Source of the DNA: Candidatus Defluviicoccus seviourii
Lineage (GTDB): Bacteria > Pseudomonadota > Alphaproteobacteria > Rhodospirillales > Defluviicoccaceae
Assembly (NCBI GenBank): GCA_900609035.2
Contig: UXAT02000005.1
Span: forward strand, 43,761-107,760
Direction of reading: 5' to 3'
DNA: 64,000 nt
Shown here: positions 24,785-34,225 of the stretch, one piece after another
Numbering within the stretch: the first letter of the stretch is position 1
Layout: each line of letters starts with the position of its first letter
Made by a program: the position numbers and the translations under genes
Notes under the pieces: model-generated
What the model was told of the DNA's origin: nothing
Seen by the model: the letters and a program-made list of their open reading frames with translations, nothing else
Databases searched by the model: none

Positions 24785-25876
24785 TTACTCCTTTTCCCAC
24801 GCCGCCAGCACGTCGGCGAGCGAAGCATCGCGCACGGCTGTGCGTGCTTGCGGCGCTTGCTCGTCGATCAGCACCGGAAACAGCACCTCCTTGAAGCGAC
24901 CGCGCCGCTGCAACAGGCCGCGGGCGCGGTGGTGCGGATGGTCTTCCAGCTCGTCGTATTCGAGGATCGCCTGGAAGCAGCATTCCGCCGGGTCGAGCAA
25001 CGCTTCCCAGTAGGCGCGTGGTTGACTGGCGAACAGCGCCTGCACTTCCCCGATCAGCGCCGTCTGCGGCATTGGCTCGAACCGGCGTTCAATCCAGTCC
25101 GGCCGCCCAACGGTCGTACAGAAGTTGGCCCAGAACTTCGGCTCCAACGGGCTCAAGGAGACAAAGCCGCCATCGGCGGTGCGATAGACCTGATAGCCCG
25201 CGGCACCGCCGTTGATCAGCCCGCCGGCACGCTTTGCTGGCAGCGCCATCCCCAGCTCCTGCCACGCCAACAGCGATTCCATCAGGCTGACATCGAGGTG
25301 ACAGCCGGGGCTGCCGTGATCGCGCCCCACCAGCGCGCCGAGAACGGCAATCACCGCCTGCAGGGCGCCTGCATAGTCGGCCATCGGTGGGAACGGGATC
25401 ACCGGCGTCTCGGCCGTGCCGCAAATGCTGAGACCGCCCGTCATCGCCTCGTAGTTGAGGTCGTGGCCGGAGGCGAGCCGCGCCGGCCCGGTCTGGCCGA
25501 AGCCGGAAAGGGCGCAGTGGATCAGGCCGGGGTTGATCTCCTTCAGCCGCGCCGGTCCGAAGCCCAAGCGGTCCATCGCGCCGGGGCGGTAGGATTCCAA
25601 CAGGATATCCGCCAGCCGCACGAGGTGCACAAACTCCGCTCGCCCCTCAGCCGACTTGAGGTCGATCGTGACGACGGTCTTGCCGGCATTGACGATGCCG
25701 TAGAACGGCGATTCGCCAGGCTTGCCCTCGGCATCGAGGTTGCGCACCGGATCGCCGCCCGGCGGCTCGACCTTGACGACCTCCGCGCCCATATCCGCCA
25801 GCATCCGTGCGGCATAGGGGCCCGGCAGGTACTGGCTCATGTCGAGAACGCGCAAGCCCTTAAGAAAACCCGCCAC
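24785..25876 (-). CDS. CaiB/BaiF family protein, alpha-methylacyl-CoA racemase-like
   Basis: This is a 363-residue class III CoA-transferase-fold protein. The short length and the paired motifs ASGHDLNYEAMTGGL (His about 129) and PPMADYAGAL (Asp about 160) match the His/Asp couple of alpha-methylacyl-CoA racemase rather than a true formyl/carnitine CoA-transferase. The N-terminal DMGAEVVKVEPPGGDPVRN and NAGKTVVTIDLKS segments are family hallmarks. It probably epimerises 2-methylacyl-CoA esters of branched fatty acids. The GTG start follows AGGAGG, which lies in the 3' arm of a hairpin. It reads in the same direction as clpA, 90 bp downstream of it. Confidence 0.85.
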   Translation of the reverse strand: MAGFLKGLRVLDMSQYLPGPYAARMLADMGAEVVKVEPPGGDPVRNLDAEGKPGESPFYGIVNAGKTVVTIDLKSAEGRAEFVHLVRLADILLESYRPGAMDRLGFGPARLKEINPGLIHCALSGFGQTGPARLASGHDLNYEAMTGGLSICGTAETPVIPFPPMADYAGALQAVIAVLGALVGRDHGSPGCHLDVSLMESLLAWQELGMALPAKRAGGLINGGAAGYQVYRTADGGFVSLSPLEPKFWANFCTTVGRPDWIERRFEPMPQTALIGEVQALFASQPRAYWEALLDPAECCFQAILEYDELEDHPHHRARGLLQRRGRFKEVLFPVLIDEQAPQARTAVRDASLADVLAAWEKE

Positions 25877-25884
25877 AATCGCCT

Positions 25885-25916
25885 CCTCTCATTGTCGCGT
25901 CCGGCGCGACGAGAGG
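25885..25916 (-). promoter_or_regulatory. Hairpin between clpA and the CaiB-like gene, covering its ribosome site
   Basis: The arms CCTCTC+GTCGCG (25885-25890, 25894-25899) and CGCGACGAGAGG (25905-25916) pair as 12 bp with a 3-base bulge. On the minus strand the bulge-containing arm ends in GAGAGG, the left part of the AGAGGAGG Shine-Dalgarno sequence of the CaiB-like gene. No T-run follows, so it is unlikely to be a simple terminator for clpA; it may limit translation of the downstream gene. Confidence 0.35.
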
Positions 25917-25966
25917 AAGCGTTAAACGTGGCGGTTTACGGCGTCAAGCCGCAGGGTCGGGCGTCG

Positions 25967-28282
25967 TCAGCGGGCCGGCTCCAGTTGCTTCGGCTTTCCC
26001 TTGCGGCCTGGTGGAGGCAGCTGGGGGATGATCTCCGGGTACTCGAACGCCGGCTTGCCGTCGACGAGCGTGACGCGGACGACGCCGCCTTTGGCCAGGC
26101 GCCCGAACAGGAGTTCCTCGGCGAGCGCCTTCTTGATGTGCTCCTGGATGATCCGGCCCAGCGGACGGGCGCCGAAGCGCAGGTCGTAGCCCCGCTCGGC
26201 CAACCACTTGCGCGCCTCGTCGGAGAGCTCGATGGTCACCTGGCGATCGGACAGCTGGGCTTCGAGCAGCATCACGAACTTGTCGACGACGCGCAGAACG
26301 ACGTCCTGGGTCAGCGCCGCGAACGGGATCACGGAGTCCAGGCGGTTGCGGAACTCCGGCGTAAACATGCGCTCGATCGCCTCCTGATCGTCACCGGTCC
26401 GCTCCGAGCGCTCGAAGCCGATCGCGGGCTTGGCGAGCTCGGACGCACCAGCGTTGGTCGTCATGATCAGGATGACGTTGCGGAAGTCGACGCTCTTGCC
26501 GTTGTGGTCGGTGAGCTTGCCGTGATCCATCACCTGCAGAAGGATGTTGAACAGGTCCGGGTGCGCCTTCTCGATCTCATCGAGCAGGAGAACCGCGTGC
26601 GGCTGCTTGTCGATTGCGTCGGTGAGCAGTCCGCCCTGGTCGAAGCCGACATAGCCCGGTGGCGCCCCGATCAGGCGCGAGACGCTGTGCCGTTCCATGT
26701 ATTCCGACATGTCGAAGCGGACCAACTCGATCCCCAGCACGTGTGCGAGCTGGCGGGCGACTTCGGTCTTGCCGACGCCGGTCGGTCCTGAGAACAGGTA
26801 GCAGCCGATCGGCTTTTCCGGCTCGCGTAGACCGGCGCGAGCGAGCTTGATCGCGCTTGCCAGCGCTTCGATCGCGTTGTCCTGGCCGAACACCACCGTC
26901 TTCAGGTCACGGTCGAGGGTCTGCAGGGCCTTGCGGTCGTCGGTCGAAACGCTTTTCGGCGGGATGCGGGCGATCTTCGCCACGACCTCTTCGACATCGC
27001 GTACGGTGACCGTCGTCCGCCGCTTGTGCGGCGGGTGCAGCATGCGCGCCGCGCCCACCTCGTCGATGACGTCGATAGCCTTGTCCGGCAGCTTGCGGTC
27101 ATTGATGTAGCGAGCCGACAGCTCGACCGCCGCGCGCAACGCCTCGGCCGTATACTTGACGCCGTGATGGCCCTCAAAACAGCCCTTCAAACCCTGCAGG
27201 ATCTTGATCGAGTCATCGATCGACGGCTCGTAGATGTCGATCTTCTGGAACCTTCGGACCAGCGCGCGGTCCTTCTCGAAGTGGTTGCGGTATTCCTTGT
27301 AGGTCGTCGAGCCGATACAGCGCAGCGTTCCCGATGCCAGCGAGGGCTTCAGGATGTTGGAAGCGTCCATCGATCCGCCGCTGGTCGCACCAGCACCGAC
27401 GACGGTATGGATCTCATCGATGAACAGGACCGCGCCGGGGATCGCTTCCAGTTCCGACATGACGTTCTTCAAGCGTTCCTCGAAGTCGCCACGGTAGCGT
27501 GTGCCGGCCAGGAGCGTGCCCATGTCGAGAGCATAGATCGTCGCATTTTTCAGCACGTCCGGGACTTCGCCGCGGACGATGCGCCATGCCAACCCCTCGG
27601 CCAGTGCCGTCTTGCCGACGCCCGGGTCGCCGACGAACAACGGATTGTTCTTGTTGCGCCGGCACAGGATCTGGATCGTCCGCTCGATTTCGAGCTCTCG
27701 GCCGATCAGCGGGTCGATGCGTCCGTCCTTGGCCTTGCGATTGAGGTCAACGCAGTAGGTTTCCAAGGCCTCGTGTCCCTTACGCACCACCTTCTCCGCG
27801 CCCGCCTCTTCATCGGCGCCCTGGACAGGCCGCTTGCGCGACTCCCCGGCAACCTTGGCGATCCCGTGCGCGATGAAGTTGACCGCATCGAGTCGGGTCA
27901 TCTCCTGTGCTTGCAGGAAGTATACCGCGTGCGACTCTCTCTCAGAGAAAAGGGCGACCAGGACGTTGGCGCCCGTCACTTCGTCGCGGCCCGAGGACTG
28001 GACGTGGATCACCGAGCGCTGGACGACACGCTGGAAACCGGCGGTCGGCTTCGGGTCGGCGGCAAGCGCGGTCTTGAGGCTGCGCAGTTCGACATCGACG
28101 AAATGCAGCAGATCGCGGCCGAGCTGGGCAATGTCGACGCCGCACGCCTTGAGAACGGGAACCGCTTCCGGGTCCTCGGTCAAGGCGAGCAGCAGGTGCT
28201 CAAGTGTGGCGTACTCGTGGCGCCGCTCGGTTGCGAGCGCGAGCGCACGGTGCAGGGTCTGCTCGAGGTTCTTTGACAGCAC
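25967..28282 (-). CDS. clpA: ATP-dependent Clp protease ATP-binding subunit ClpA
   Basis: This 771-residue AAA+ unfoldase feeds substrates to ClpP. It has an N-terminal Clp-N repeat domain (LEQTLHRALALATERRHEYAT, shown in part, plus EHLLLALTEDP), D1 with Walker A GDPGVGKTALAEG (about 223-235) and Walker B VLFIDEIHTVVG, and D2 with Walker A GPTGVGKTEVARQ (about 502-514) and VLLLDEIEKAHPD. There is no ClpB-type middle coiled coil, which confirms ClpA. A GTG is used as start. clpS lies 8 bp upstream in the same operon, and ClpS hands N-degron proteins to ClpA. Confidence 0.97.
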   Translation of the reverse strand: MLSKNLEQTLHRALALATERRHEYATLEHLLLALTEDPEAVPVLKACGVDIAQLGRDLLHFVDVELRSLKTALAADPKPTAGFQRVVQRSVIHVQSSGRDEVTGANVLVALFSERESHAVYFLQAQEMTRLDAVNFIAHGIAKVAGESRKRPVQGADEEAGAEKVVRKGHEALETYCVDLNRKAKDGRIDPLIGRELEIERTIQILCRRNKNNPLFVGDPGVGKTALAEGLAWRIVRGEVPDVLKNATIYALDMGTLLAGTRYRGDFEERLKNVMSELEAIPGAVLFIDEIHTVVGAGATSGGSMDASNILKPSLASGTLRCIGSTTYKEYRNHFEKDRALVRRFQKIDIYEPSIDDSIKILQGLKGCFEGHHGVKYTAEALRAAVELSARYINDRKLPDKAIDVIDEVGAARMLHPPHKRRTTVTVRDVEEVVAKIARIPPKSVSTDDRKALQTLDRDLKTVVFGQDNAIEALASAIKLARAGLREPEKPIGCYLFSGPTGVGKTEVARQLAHVLGIELVRFDMSEYMERHSVSRLIGAPPGYVGFDQGGLLTDAIDKQPHAVLLLDEIEKAHPDLFNILLQVMDHGKLTDHNGKSVDFRNVILIMTTNAGASELAKPAIGFERSERTGDDQEAIERMFTPEFRNRLDSVIPFAALTQDVVLRVVDKFVMLLEAQLSDRQVTIELSDEARKWLAERGYDLRFGARPLGRIIQEHIKKALAEELLFGRLAKGGVVRVTLVDGKPAFEYPEIIPQLPPPGRKGKPKQLEPAR

Positions 28283-28290
28283 GGCCTCAC

Positions 28291-28635
28291 CTATTCGCTT
28301 TCACCGCCATCTTTTTCGATCGTGCATTGCAGCGGATGCTGGCGCTGGCGCGCCAGATCCATCACCTGGTTCACCTTGGTCTCTGCGACTTCGTAAGTGA
28401 ACACCCCGCACACGCCGACGCCACGGTGATGGACGTGCAGCATGATGCGGACGGCTTCCTCGTGGTTCTTGGCAAAAAACCGCTCTAACACATGAACGAC
28501 GAACTCCATTGGCGTGTAATCGTCGTTGAGCATCAACACCCTGTACATCGCGGGCCGCTTGGTCCGCGCGCGCGGCCGGGTGACGACGCTGGTTGTGGGT
28601 GTCCCATCCGAGCTTCGTTTTTCCGGTCGGCTCAT
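28291..28635 (-). CDS. clpS: ATP-dependent Clp protease adaptor ClpS
   Basis: This is a 114-residue N-recognin. The flexible N terminus (about 1-28) is followed by the core [20 protein letters not shown] (about 31-50), with the Asn-Asp-Asp that contacts the substrate N terminus. The helical [27 protein letters not shown] (shown in part) follows, whose His residue is part of the alpha-amino pocket. It recognises N-terminal Leu, Phe, Tyr and Trp, including residues added by Aat (encoded at 12.9 kb). The gene heads the clpS-clpA operon; upstream bases 28636-28796 hold its promoter. Confidence 0.96.
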   Translation of the reverse strand: MSRPEKRSSDGTPTTSVVTRPRARTKRPAMYRVLMLNDDYTPMEFVVHVLERFFAKNHEEAVRIMLHVHHRGVGVCGVFTYEVAETKVNQVMDLARQRQHPLQCTIEKDGGESE

Positions 28636-28796
28636 CGCCTCTTCGTTCCTCTTGACCAGTGCTTAGCAAGATCAGGACCAGCGTCCTCTGATCCCTCGTC
28701 CGCAACTATACCCGATAATCCATCGGGGAAAAACCATGTCCGCTGCGCCCGCCCCGGCGCTAACGCTGCTCCCAATTGGGACCCAACAGGCCGGGT

Positions 28797-29957
28797 TCAG
28801 GCAAGGCCCGTTTCGACCAGCTTCACCCAATAGCTGGCTCCTACGGGCAAAATATCGTCATTGAAGTCGTAGTGCGGGCTATGCAGGGACGGATCCTCTC
28901 TTCCCCGTCCGCTGCCGATCCAGATGTAGCAGCCGGGCGCCGCCTGCAGCATGAAGGCGAAGTCTTCTGATCCGGTGGTCGGCGGCGGATTGCGGATGAC
29001 GCGCGCCGCGCCGACGATGAGTTCGGCCGCTGCGGCCGCCAGTTCGGTTTCGGCGGCGGCGTTCACCGTTGCCGGATAATGCCTGAGATAGTGCACGTCG
29101 GCGCGACAGCCATGGGCGGCTGCTGTTCCTTCGGCAATTCGTGTCAGGGCGGATTCGATCCGCTCTCGCACCGCCGGCTGGAAGGTGCGGATCGTCCCCT
29201 TCAGCACCGCACGCGCCGGAAGGACGTTCCAGGTGTCGCCGGCATGGATCTGCGTGACCGAAACCACCGCCGCCTCCAGTGGATCAACGGCGCGGCTCAC
29301 GATCGTCTGCAGGGCGGAGACGAGGGCAGCCGCCGCCACGATCGCGTCAAAACCGAAGTGCGGCATTGCCCCGTGGCAGCCGGTACCGCTGACCGTGATT
29401 TCGAAGGTGTCGCACGCCGCCATCATCGGCCCGGCCCGCACCGCGAAATGGCCGGCTGGCATCGCCGGCCAGTTGTGCATGCCGAAAACCTGGCGGACGG
29501 GAAAGCGCTCGAACAACCCCTGTTCGATCATCACCCGGGCACCGCCCTCGTTTTCCTCCGCCGGCTGAAAGATGAAATGGACAGTGCCCGCAAAGCGGCG
29601 CGTCTGCGCAAGGTGGCGTGCGGCGCCCAGCAGCATCGCGGTATGGCCGTCGTGGCCGCAGGCGTGCATGCGGCCAGCGTGCTTCGAGGCGTAGGGGAGC
29701 CCGGTCTCTTCCGCAATCGGCAAGCCGTCGAGATCCGCGCGCAGGCCGATCGCGGGGCCGTCGCCATTGCGGAGCGTGCCGACAACGCCGGTCCCGGCCA
29801 GACCTTCATGCACCTCGATGCCGAACTCTCGCAACCGGGCTGCGACGAAGGCTGCCGTCTCACGTTCCTGAAAGGCGGTTTCGGCGTGGGCATGCAAGTA
29901 GCGCCGCCAGTCCGTCATGTCGGGCTTCAGTGCCGCAATCCCGTCTTCCACCGGCAT
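28797..29957 (-). CDS. M20-family amidohydrolase (hippurate hydrolase-like)
   Basis: This is a 386-residue metallo-aminoacylase of the M20D type. Metal-site elements are all visible: the catalytic Asp in LRADLDGLPI (about 72-81), MHACGHDGHTAMLLG (about 99-113), QPAEENEGGARVMIEQGLF (about 133-151), and a terminal His in SLHSPHYDFNDDILP. The dimerisation domain (about 185-300) carries GCHGAMPHFGFD. Family members hydrolyse N-acyl amino acids such as hippurate, or indole-3-acetyl conjugates; the substrate cannot be named. It is transcribed away from the cyclase gene, with 115 bp between their starts. Confidence 0.92.
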   Translation of the reverse strand: MPVEDGIAALKPDMTDWRRYLHAHAETAFQERETAAFVAARLREFGIEVHEGLAGTGVVGTLRNGDGPAIGLRADLDGLPIAEETGLPYASKHAGRMHACGHDGHTAMLLGAARHLAQTRRFAGTVHFIFQPAEENEGGARVMIEQGLFERFPVRQVFGMHNWPAMPAGHFAVRAGPMMAACDTFEITVSGTGCHGAMPHFGFDAIVAAAALVSALQTIVSRAVDPLEAAVVSVTQIHAGDTWNVLPARAVLKGTIRTFQPAVRERIESALTRIAEGTAAAHGCRADVHYLRHYPATVNAAAETELAAAAAELIVGAARVIRNPPPTTGSEDFAFMLQAAPGCYIWIGSGRGREDPSLHSPHYDFNDDILPVGASYWVKLVETGLA

Positions 29958-30072
29958 CGCTGCATCCCTTTCCGAGACCGTTCCCAGCTGTTACATAATG
30001 TGGCGAAACCGCTGTGCCAGGGCCGTTAATCCCTGGGTGCGCACAGCTCGTCTGTCCGTCACGACTGCACCG

Positions 30073-31317
30073 ATGGATCTGCCCGCCGCCCCGCCGCTGA
30101 CGTGTCCGCCGCGGCCCATCTCACCCAACCCCGTCGTCGCCTGGGCGCTGACCGAGGGCTGGGAGATCGCCACACCCGAAGCATTGACGGCGGGGCTGGG
30201 GAACTGCCTTATCGCGGCCGGCATTCGTCTTTTCCGCCTGCGCGTTCTCATTCGCACCTTGCATCCGCAGTACCTGGGCGCGAGCTACCTGTGGCAGCGC
30301 GGCAGTGATGCAGTGGAGACGCTCTTGCCGCAGCATTCGATCGTGCAGGAGGAACGCTTCATCAAGAGCCCGTACGCGGCGCTGTTCGAAGGCGCGGGCG
30401 CCATCCGTCGTCGCTTGGAAGGACCGGCCGCCGCCCTCGACTACCCGGTGTTGCTCGATCTCAAGGAGCAGGGCGGGACCGATTACGTCGCCATGCCGCT
30501 ACGCTTCAGCGACGGCCGGATCAGCGCCTTGACCGTCGCGTCCGTCCAGCCGGGCGGCTTCGGCTCGGCCGAGCTTGAGCGCCTGGACGAAGCCCTGCCC
30601 ATACTCGCCCATCTCTATGAGCTGCACACGTTGCGCCTCTCGGCGACGGCGATTCTCGACACCTATCTCGGTCCGCAGACCGGGGAGCAGGTGCTGAAGG
30701 GCCTCATCCGCCGCGGCGACGGCGAGGAGATCCACGCCGTCATCTGGTTCTGCGACCTGCGCGGATCGACGGTGTTGGCGGAGACCTTGCCGCGCCGTGA
30801 CTACCTCGCGATCCTGAACGCGTTCTTCGATGCCATGGCCGGCGCCATCATCGAGCATCAGGGCGAGGTCTTGAGCTTCATCGGTGACGGCGCGCTTGCG
30901 ATTTTCCCCGTCGCCGGCGCGCGTGGCCCCTGCGAGGACTGCCCGCAGCATCAAGCGGTCGCCGCGCGCGCGCTCGAAGCCGCCCTCGACGCAATCGGCC
31001 GCATCGATGCGCTGAACATGGAGCGGGCTGCGGCTGGTCTGCCATCGCTTGGCTTCGGCATCGCGCTGCATCTGGGCGACGTGATGTACGGCAACATCGG
31101 GACGTCGAAGCGGCTTGCCTTTACCGTCATCGGCTCGGCAACCAACGAAGCCGCGCGGATTGAGGGGCTGTGCCGAACGTTGGGGCGGCCGCTTCTGTTC
31201 TCGGCCGCGTTCGCCGGCCTGGTCCGCACCGGCGCCGCCGGCGATCGACTCATCTCGGTGGGCCGGCACGCGCTGCGCGGGATCAGCCAACCGATGGAGA
31301 TCTTCACCCTCGCTTGA
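30073..31317 (+). CDS. Class III adenylate/guanylate cyclase
   Basis: This is a 414-residue cytosolic signalling enzyme. Residues 1 to about 205 form an N-terminal region with no membrane helix, resembling the regulatory part of alphaproteobacterial CyaA-type cyclases. The catalytic domain (about 215-414) has the first metal Asp in VIWFCDLRGSTVLAE, the second in FIGDGALAIFP, the base-specificity region NIGTSKRLAFTVIG and the transition-state Asn/Arg in SATNEAARIEG. All catalytic residues appear intact; a Lys/Thr-type base site would favour ATP, but this was not resolved. The ATG at 30073 avoids overlap with the divergent M20 gene; its ribosome site is weak. Confidence 0.9.
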   Translation: MDLPAAPPLTCPPRPISPNPVVAWALTEGWEIATPEALTAGLGNCLIAAGIRLFRLRVLIRTLHPQYLGASYLWQRGSDAVETLLPQHSIVQEERFIKSPYAALFEGAGAIRRRLEGPAAALDYPVLLDLKEQGGTDYVAMPLRFSDGRISALTVASVQPGGFGSAELERLDEALPILAHLYELHTLRLSATAILDTYLGPQTGEQVLKGLIRRGDGEEIHAVIWFCDLRGSTVLAETLPRRDYLAILNAFFDAMAGAIIEHQGEVLSFIGDGALAIFPVAGARGPCEDCPQHQAVAARALEAALDAIGRIDALNMERAAAGLPSLGFGIALHLGDVMYGNIGTSKRLAFTVIGSATNEAARIEGLCRTLGRPLLFSAAFAGLVRTGAAGDRLISVGRHALRGISQPMEIFTLA

Positions 31318-31345
31318 AGTTGATCGCCCGCCGAGCGGCACGCGC

Positions 31346-32041
31346 TTAGAGCGGCCAGACGGCGATCCCGAACAGCCACGGATGTGCGACGATTAAGAGG
31401 GCATAAAGGGCGACTCCGAGGCCGATCCGCCACCAGCCGATCTCACTTGCGCTCAGCCGCGCGCGGCCGTCGATGAGAGCCGCAAGCGGCACGAACGAGG
31501 TTGCCGCCGCGAAGCGCTGCCAGTGGTGGCCGAGCAGCACGTGCTTGCGCGCATCGATGTGCAGCGCTCCCAGCAGAGCCAGCACGGTATTGCCGCCGAA
31601 CAGAAGGAGCGACGCCGCATCGCCGTTCGCGAGCAGGTGCACCACGCCCCAGAGCGCGAAGCCCCACAACACCGGATGTCGGGTCACCTTCTGAATGCCG
31701 ACCGGCGCACGCTGGGCGAGCGCCTGCGGGTCGAGCGAGACCGCGGCCGGGCTCGGTGTCGTCAAACCGCAAATGACAAGGATGCACGCGAACGGCATGA
31801 CGGAAAGAGCCAGGTGCTTGAGCGCGGTCGGCGGCACCCAAAGCTCCAGATAAGGGGCATCCGCGTATGCCTCGACCATCCAGACGAAGGTTGCAAGCGC
31901 GATCGAGGAGTAGAGGCCGAGGAAGGCCATCTCACCCACCCACGCGACCAACGTATGGCGGACGCGCCGGCTTGAGAGCAGGAAATGACTGCCGACGAAA
32001 GCGGTCACGCTGAGGCCGAGCCCAACCAGCGAACCGGTCAT
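31346..32041 (-). CDS. NnrU-family integral membrane protein
   Basis: This is a 231-residue protein with about six membrane helices. The NnrU signature is clear: GSHFLLSSRRVRHTLVAWVG (about 17-36), the conserved VTRHPVLWGFALWGVVHLLANGD (shown in part) and GGNTVLALLGALHIDARKH. NnrU was first described in denitrifiers and is related to isoprenylcysteine/NNMT-like membrane methyltransferases, but its reaction is unknown. The ATG at 32041 has a strong AAGGAGA site. It converges on the cyclase gene, and no other denitrification gene lies nearby. Confidence 0.87.
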   Translation of the reverse strand: MTGSLVGLGLSVTAFVGSHFLLSSRRVRHTLVAWVGEMAFLGLYSSIALATFVWMVEAYADAPYLELWVPPTALKHLALSVMPFACILVICGLTTPSPAAVSLDPQALAQRAPVGIQKVTRHPVLWGFALWGVVHLLANGDAASLLLFGGNTVLALLGALHIDARKHVLLGHHWQRFAAATSFVPLAALIDGRARLSASEIGWWRIGLGVALYALLIVAHPWLFGIAVWPL

Positions 32042-32465
32042 GCCGTGATCTCCTTTTCCAACGCCTGGTCCCCCCGCCTCTGACGTCCATGCATACAATG
32101 CACGCGAGCTATGCGTTCGCAATCTTGTTTGCCGGCGCCGCCAGCGCTATGGTCGCGCCCTGGGAGCTTCATGACCATCTCGCACGATCGCGGCGGGCAA
32201 GAAAGGCATATCGGTTTCAACCGAGGCCGGACACACGAACAAGAGGCCTCACCCGTCACAGCGGCCGCCGGATGAATCGCTTCGCAAGCGGCTCTGGCAG
32301 CGCTGGTCTTGCCAACGTGCCGTCCGGCCGGCATAGCCGGGAGACGTTCGAGCATCCCTTTTTTTCGCTGAGCCGCCGCTGAGCCGGCCGGCCCGGTGGC
32401 GTGCCATTAAGTGCAGAGGCGGGTCAGCGGCCCGAACCTGTTGCGAACCGGAGGAGAGGAGAACG
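32042..32465. other. Intergenic region between nnrU and the redox operon
   Basis: I see no supported gene, tRNA or terminator in these 424 bases. Short ORFs here lack homology or good starts. It must hold the divergent promoters for the NnrU gene and the GltD-like/NifJ operon; a GGAGAGGAG ribosome site sits at its right end. Confidence 0.5.
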
Positions 32466-34100
32466 ATGAGCCAACCAGCCGATCTGACCCGTCCACCTGA
32501 TCTGACGCACGAGCGCCGGACGGGGCCGTTTCGCACCCAGCGACCGCTCTATCTCGACCTGCTGCCCCCCTGCAACAATGCCTGTCCCGCCGGCGAAAAC
32601 ATCCAGGCCTGGCTGGCACACGCCCAAGGTGGTCGCTTCCGCGAGGCGTGGGAGACCATCGTCCAGGATAATCCGATGCCGGCCGTGCACGGGCGCGTCT
32701 GCTATCACCCGTGCGAGGACAACTGCAATCGCAAGAACCTGGACGGCACGGTCAGCATCCATGCTGTCGAACGCTTCCTTGGTGACATGGCGCTGGCCGA
32801 GAATTGGGTGCCCACCGTCAGTGCGCCACCGAGCGGAAAGCGGGTCCTCATCATCGGCGCCGGCCCGAGCGGGCTTTCCTGCGCCCACCATCTGCGGCTG
32901 ATGGGACATGAGGTTGAGATCCACGAGGCCGGCCCACTCGCCGGCGGCATGATGCACTTCGGCATCCCCGCCTACCGCCTGCCGCGCGACGTCCTGGACG
33001 GCGAGATCAAGCGGATCGAGGCGATGGGGGTCAAGATCGTCCTCAATCATAAGGTCGAGGACGTCGTGGCTCTGCAGAAGGAGGGCCGCTTCGACGCCAT
33101 CTTCGTTGCGGTCGGTGCGCATCTCGGCAAGCGGACCGAGATCCCATCGCGCGACGCTGGCAAGGTCCTGGACGCGGTCAGCTTCCTGCGTGACGTCGAA
33201 ACCGGCAATGCGCCGAAGCTCGGCCGCCGGGTTGCCATCTACGGCGGCGGCAACACCGCCATGGATGCCGCGCGCGTCGCCCTGCGCCTGGGCCACGAGC
33301 CGATGATCATCTATCGGCGCGACCGCGAACACATGCCGGCGCACGACTTCGAGGCCGATGAGGTGCTCGAAGAGGGAATCAAGATTCACTGGCTGCGGAC
33401 CATCAAGTCGATTGATGAAACCACCTTCACGGTCGAAGTGATGGAGGTCGACGACAAAGGCCGGCCGCAGCCGACAGGTCAGTTCGAGACCGTCGAAGCC
33501 AACGACCTGATCCTGGCGCTTGGCCAGGACACGGATACCTCTTTCCTGCGTCAGATCCCGGGCATCACGTTCAAGAGTGACGGCGTCGTCGATGTTGCTC
33601 CCAACATGATGACGGGCTACCCGGGCCTGTTCGCCGGCGGCGACATGGTGCCCTCGGAACGGACAGTGACGATCGCTGTCGGCCACGGCAAGAAGGCGGC
33701 GCGCAACATCGACGCCTACCTGCGCGGCGATAGCTACGCCAAACCGCCAAAAAAGGACATCGCATCCTTCGAGAAGCTGCACCTGTGGTTCTATACCGAC
33801 GCCGGTCAGCGGCCCCAGGGGCATATCGAGATTGGCAAGCGGCAGTCCTCCTTCGAGGAGGTCGTGAAGGGCTTGACGCAGAAGGAGGCGACCTTCGAGG
33901 CCAAGCGCTGCCTGTCGTGCGGCAACTGCTTCGAGTGCGACGGCTGCTACGGCGCTTGCCCCGAGGATGCGATCATCAAGCTCGGGCCGGGCAACCGGTA
34001 CCGCTACGACTATGACCGGTGCACCGGCTGTGCGGTCTGCTTCGAGCAGTGCCCCTGCCACGCCATTGCCATGACCCCGGAACCGGGCGGCCAGAGTTGA
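32466..34100 (+). CDS. GltD-like NAD(P)H:acceptor oxidoreductase with C-terminal ferredoxin domain
   Basis: This is a 544-residue flavoprotein. The N-terminal cysteine-rich domain (about 30-95: PPCNNACPAGENIQAW, CYHPCEDNCNR) holds the iron-sulfur site of the GltD family. FAD (IIGAGPSGLSCAHHL, about 130-144) and NAD(P)H (AIYGGGNTAMDAARVAL, about 256-272) sites follow. The C terminus has two clusters, CLSCGNCFECDGCYGACP (about 479-496) and CTGCAVCFEQCPC. It is not beside gltB. It directly precedes pyruvate:ferredoxin oxidoreductase, so it probably links the ferredoxin pool to NAD(P)H, like NfnB-type subunits. The start is preceded by GGAGAGGAG. Confidence 0.88.
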   Translation: MSQPADLTRPPDLTHERRTGPFRTQRPLYLDLLPPCNNACPAGENIQAWLAHAQGGRFREAWETIVQDNPMPAVHGRVCYHPCEDNCNRKNLDGTVSIHAVERFLGDMALAENWVPTVSAPPSGKRVLIIGAGPSGLSCAHHLRLMGHEVEIHEAGPLAGGMMHFGIPAYRLPRDVLDGEIKRIEAMGVKIVLNHKVEDVVALQKEGRFDAIFVAVGAHLGKRTEIPSRDAGKVLDAVSFLRDVETGNAPKLGRRVAIYGGGNTAMDAARVALRLGHEPMIIYRRDREHMPAHDFEADEVLEEGIKIHWLRTIKSIDETTFTVEVMEVDDKGRPQPTGQFETVEANDLILALGQDTDTSFLRQIPGITFKSDGVVDVAPNMMTGYPGLFAGGDMVPSERTVTIAVGHGKKAARNIDAYLRGDSYAKPPKKDIASFEKLHLWFYTDAGQRPQGHIEIGKRQSSFEEVVKGLTQKEATFEAKRCLSCGNCFECDGCYGACPEDAIIKLGPGNRYRYDYDRCTGCAVCFEQCPCHAIAMTPEPGGQS

Positions 34101-34225
34101 GTGTGGCGGACAGCGCCTGACCGGACCAAGGGCCTGGCCGGACCAAGGGAACGACACGAACAGACCAAGAGAACGCCGGTCGCGGGCAAGCGGCCTTCGC
34201 GCGCCGGCGGTAGTGGAGGAAGTTG

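Noticed and set aside
24848..26791. 647-codon plus-strand open frame across the CaiB-like and clpA genes
   Set aside because: It lies antisense to two well-recognised genes; its length comes from GC-rich codon bias and its translation resembles no family.
32089..32382. 97-codon ORF in the gap before the GltD-like gene
   Set aside because: No homology, Arg-rich composition and no clear ribosome-binding site.
34101..34225. Repeated GGACCAAGGG words before nifJ
   Set aside because: There are only two imperfect copies in a short spacer; this is not enough to call a repeat array or regulatory element.
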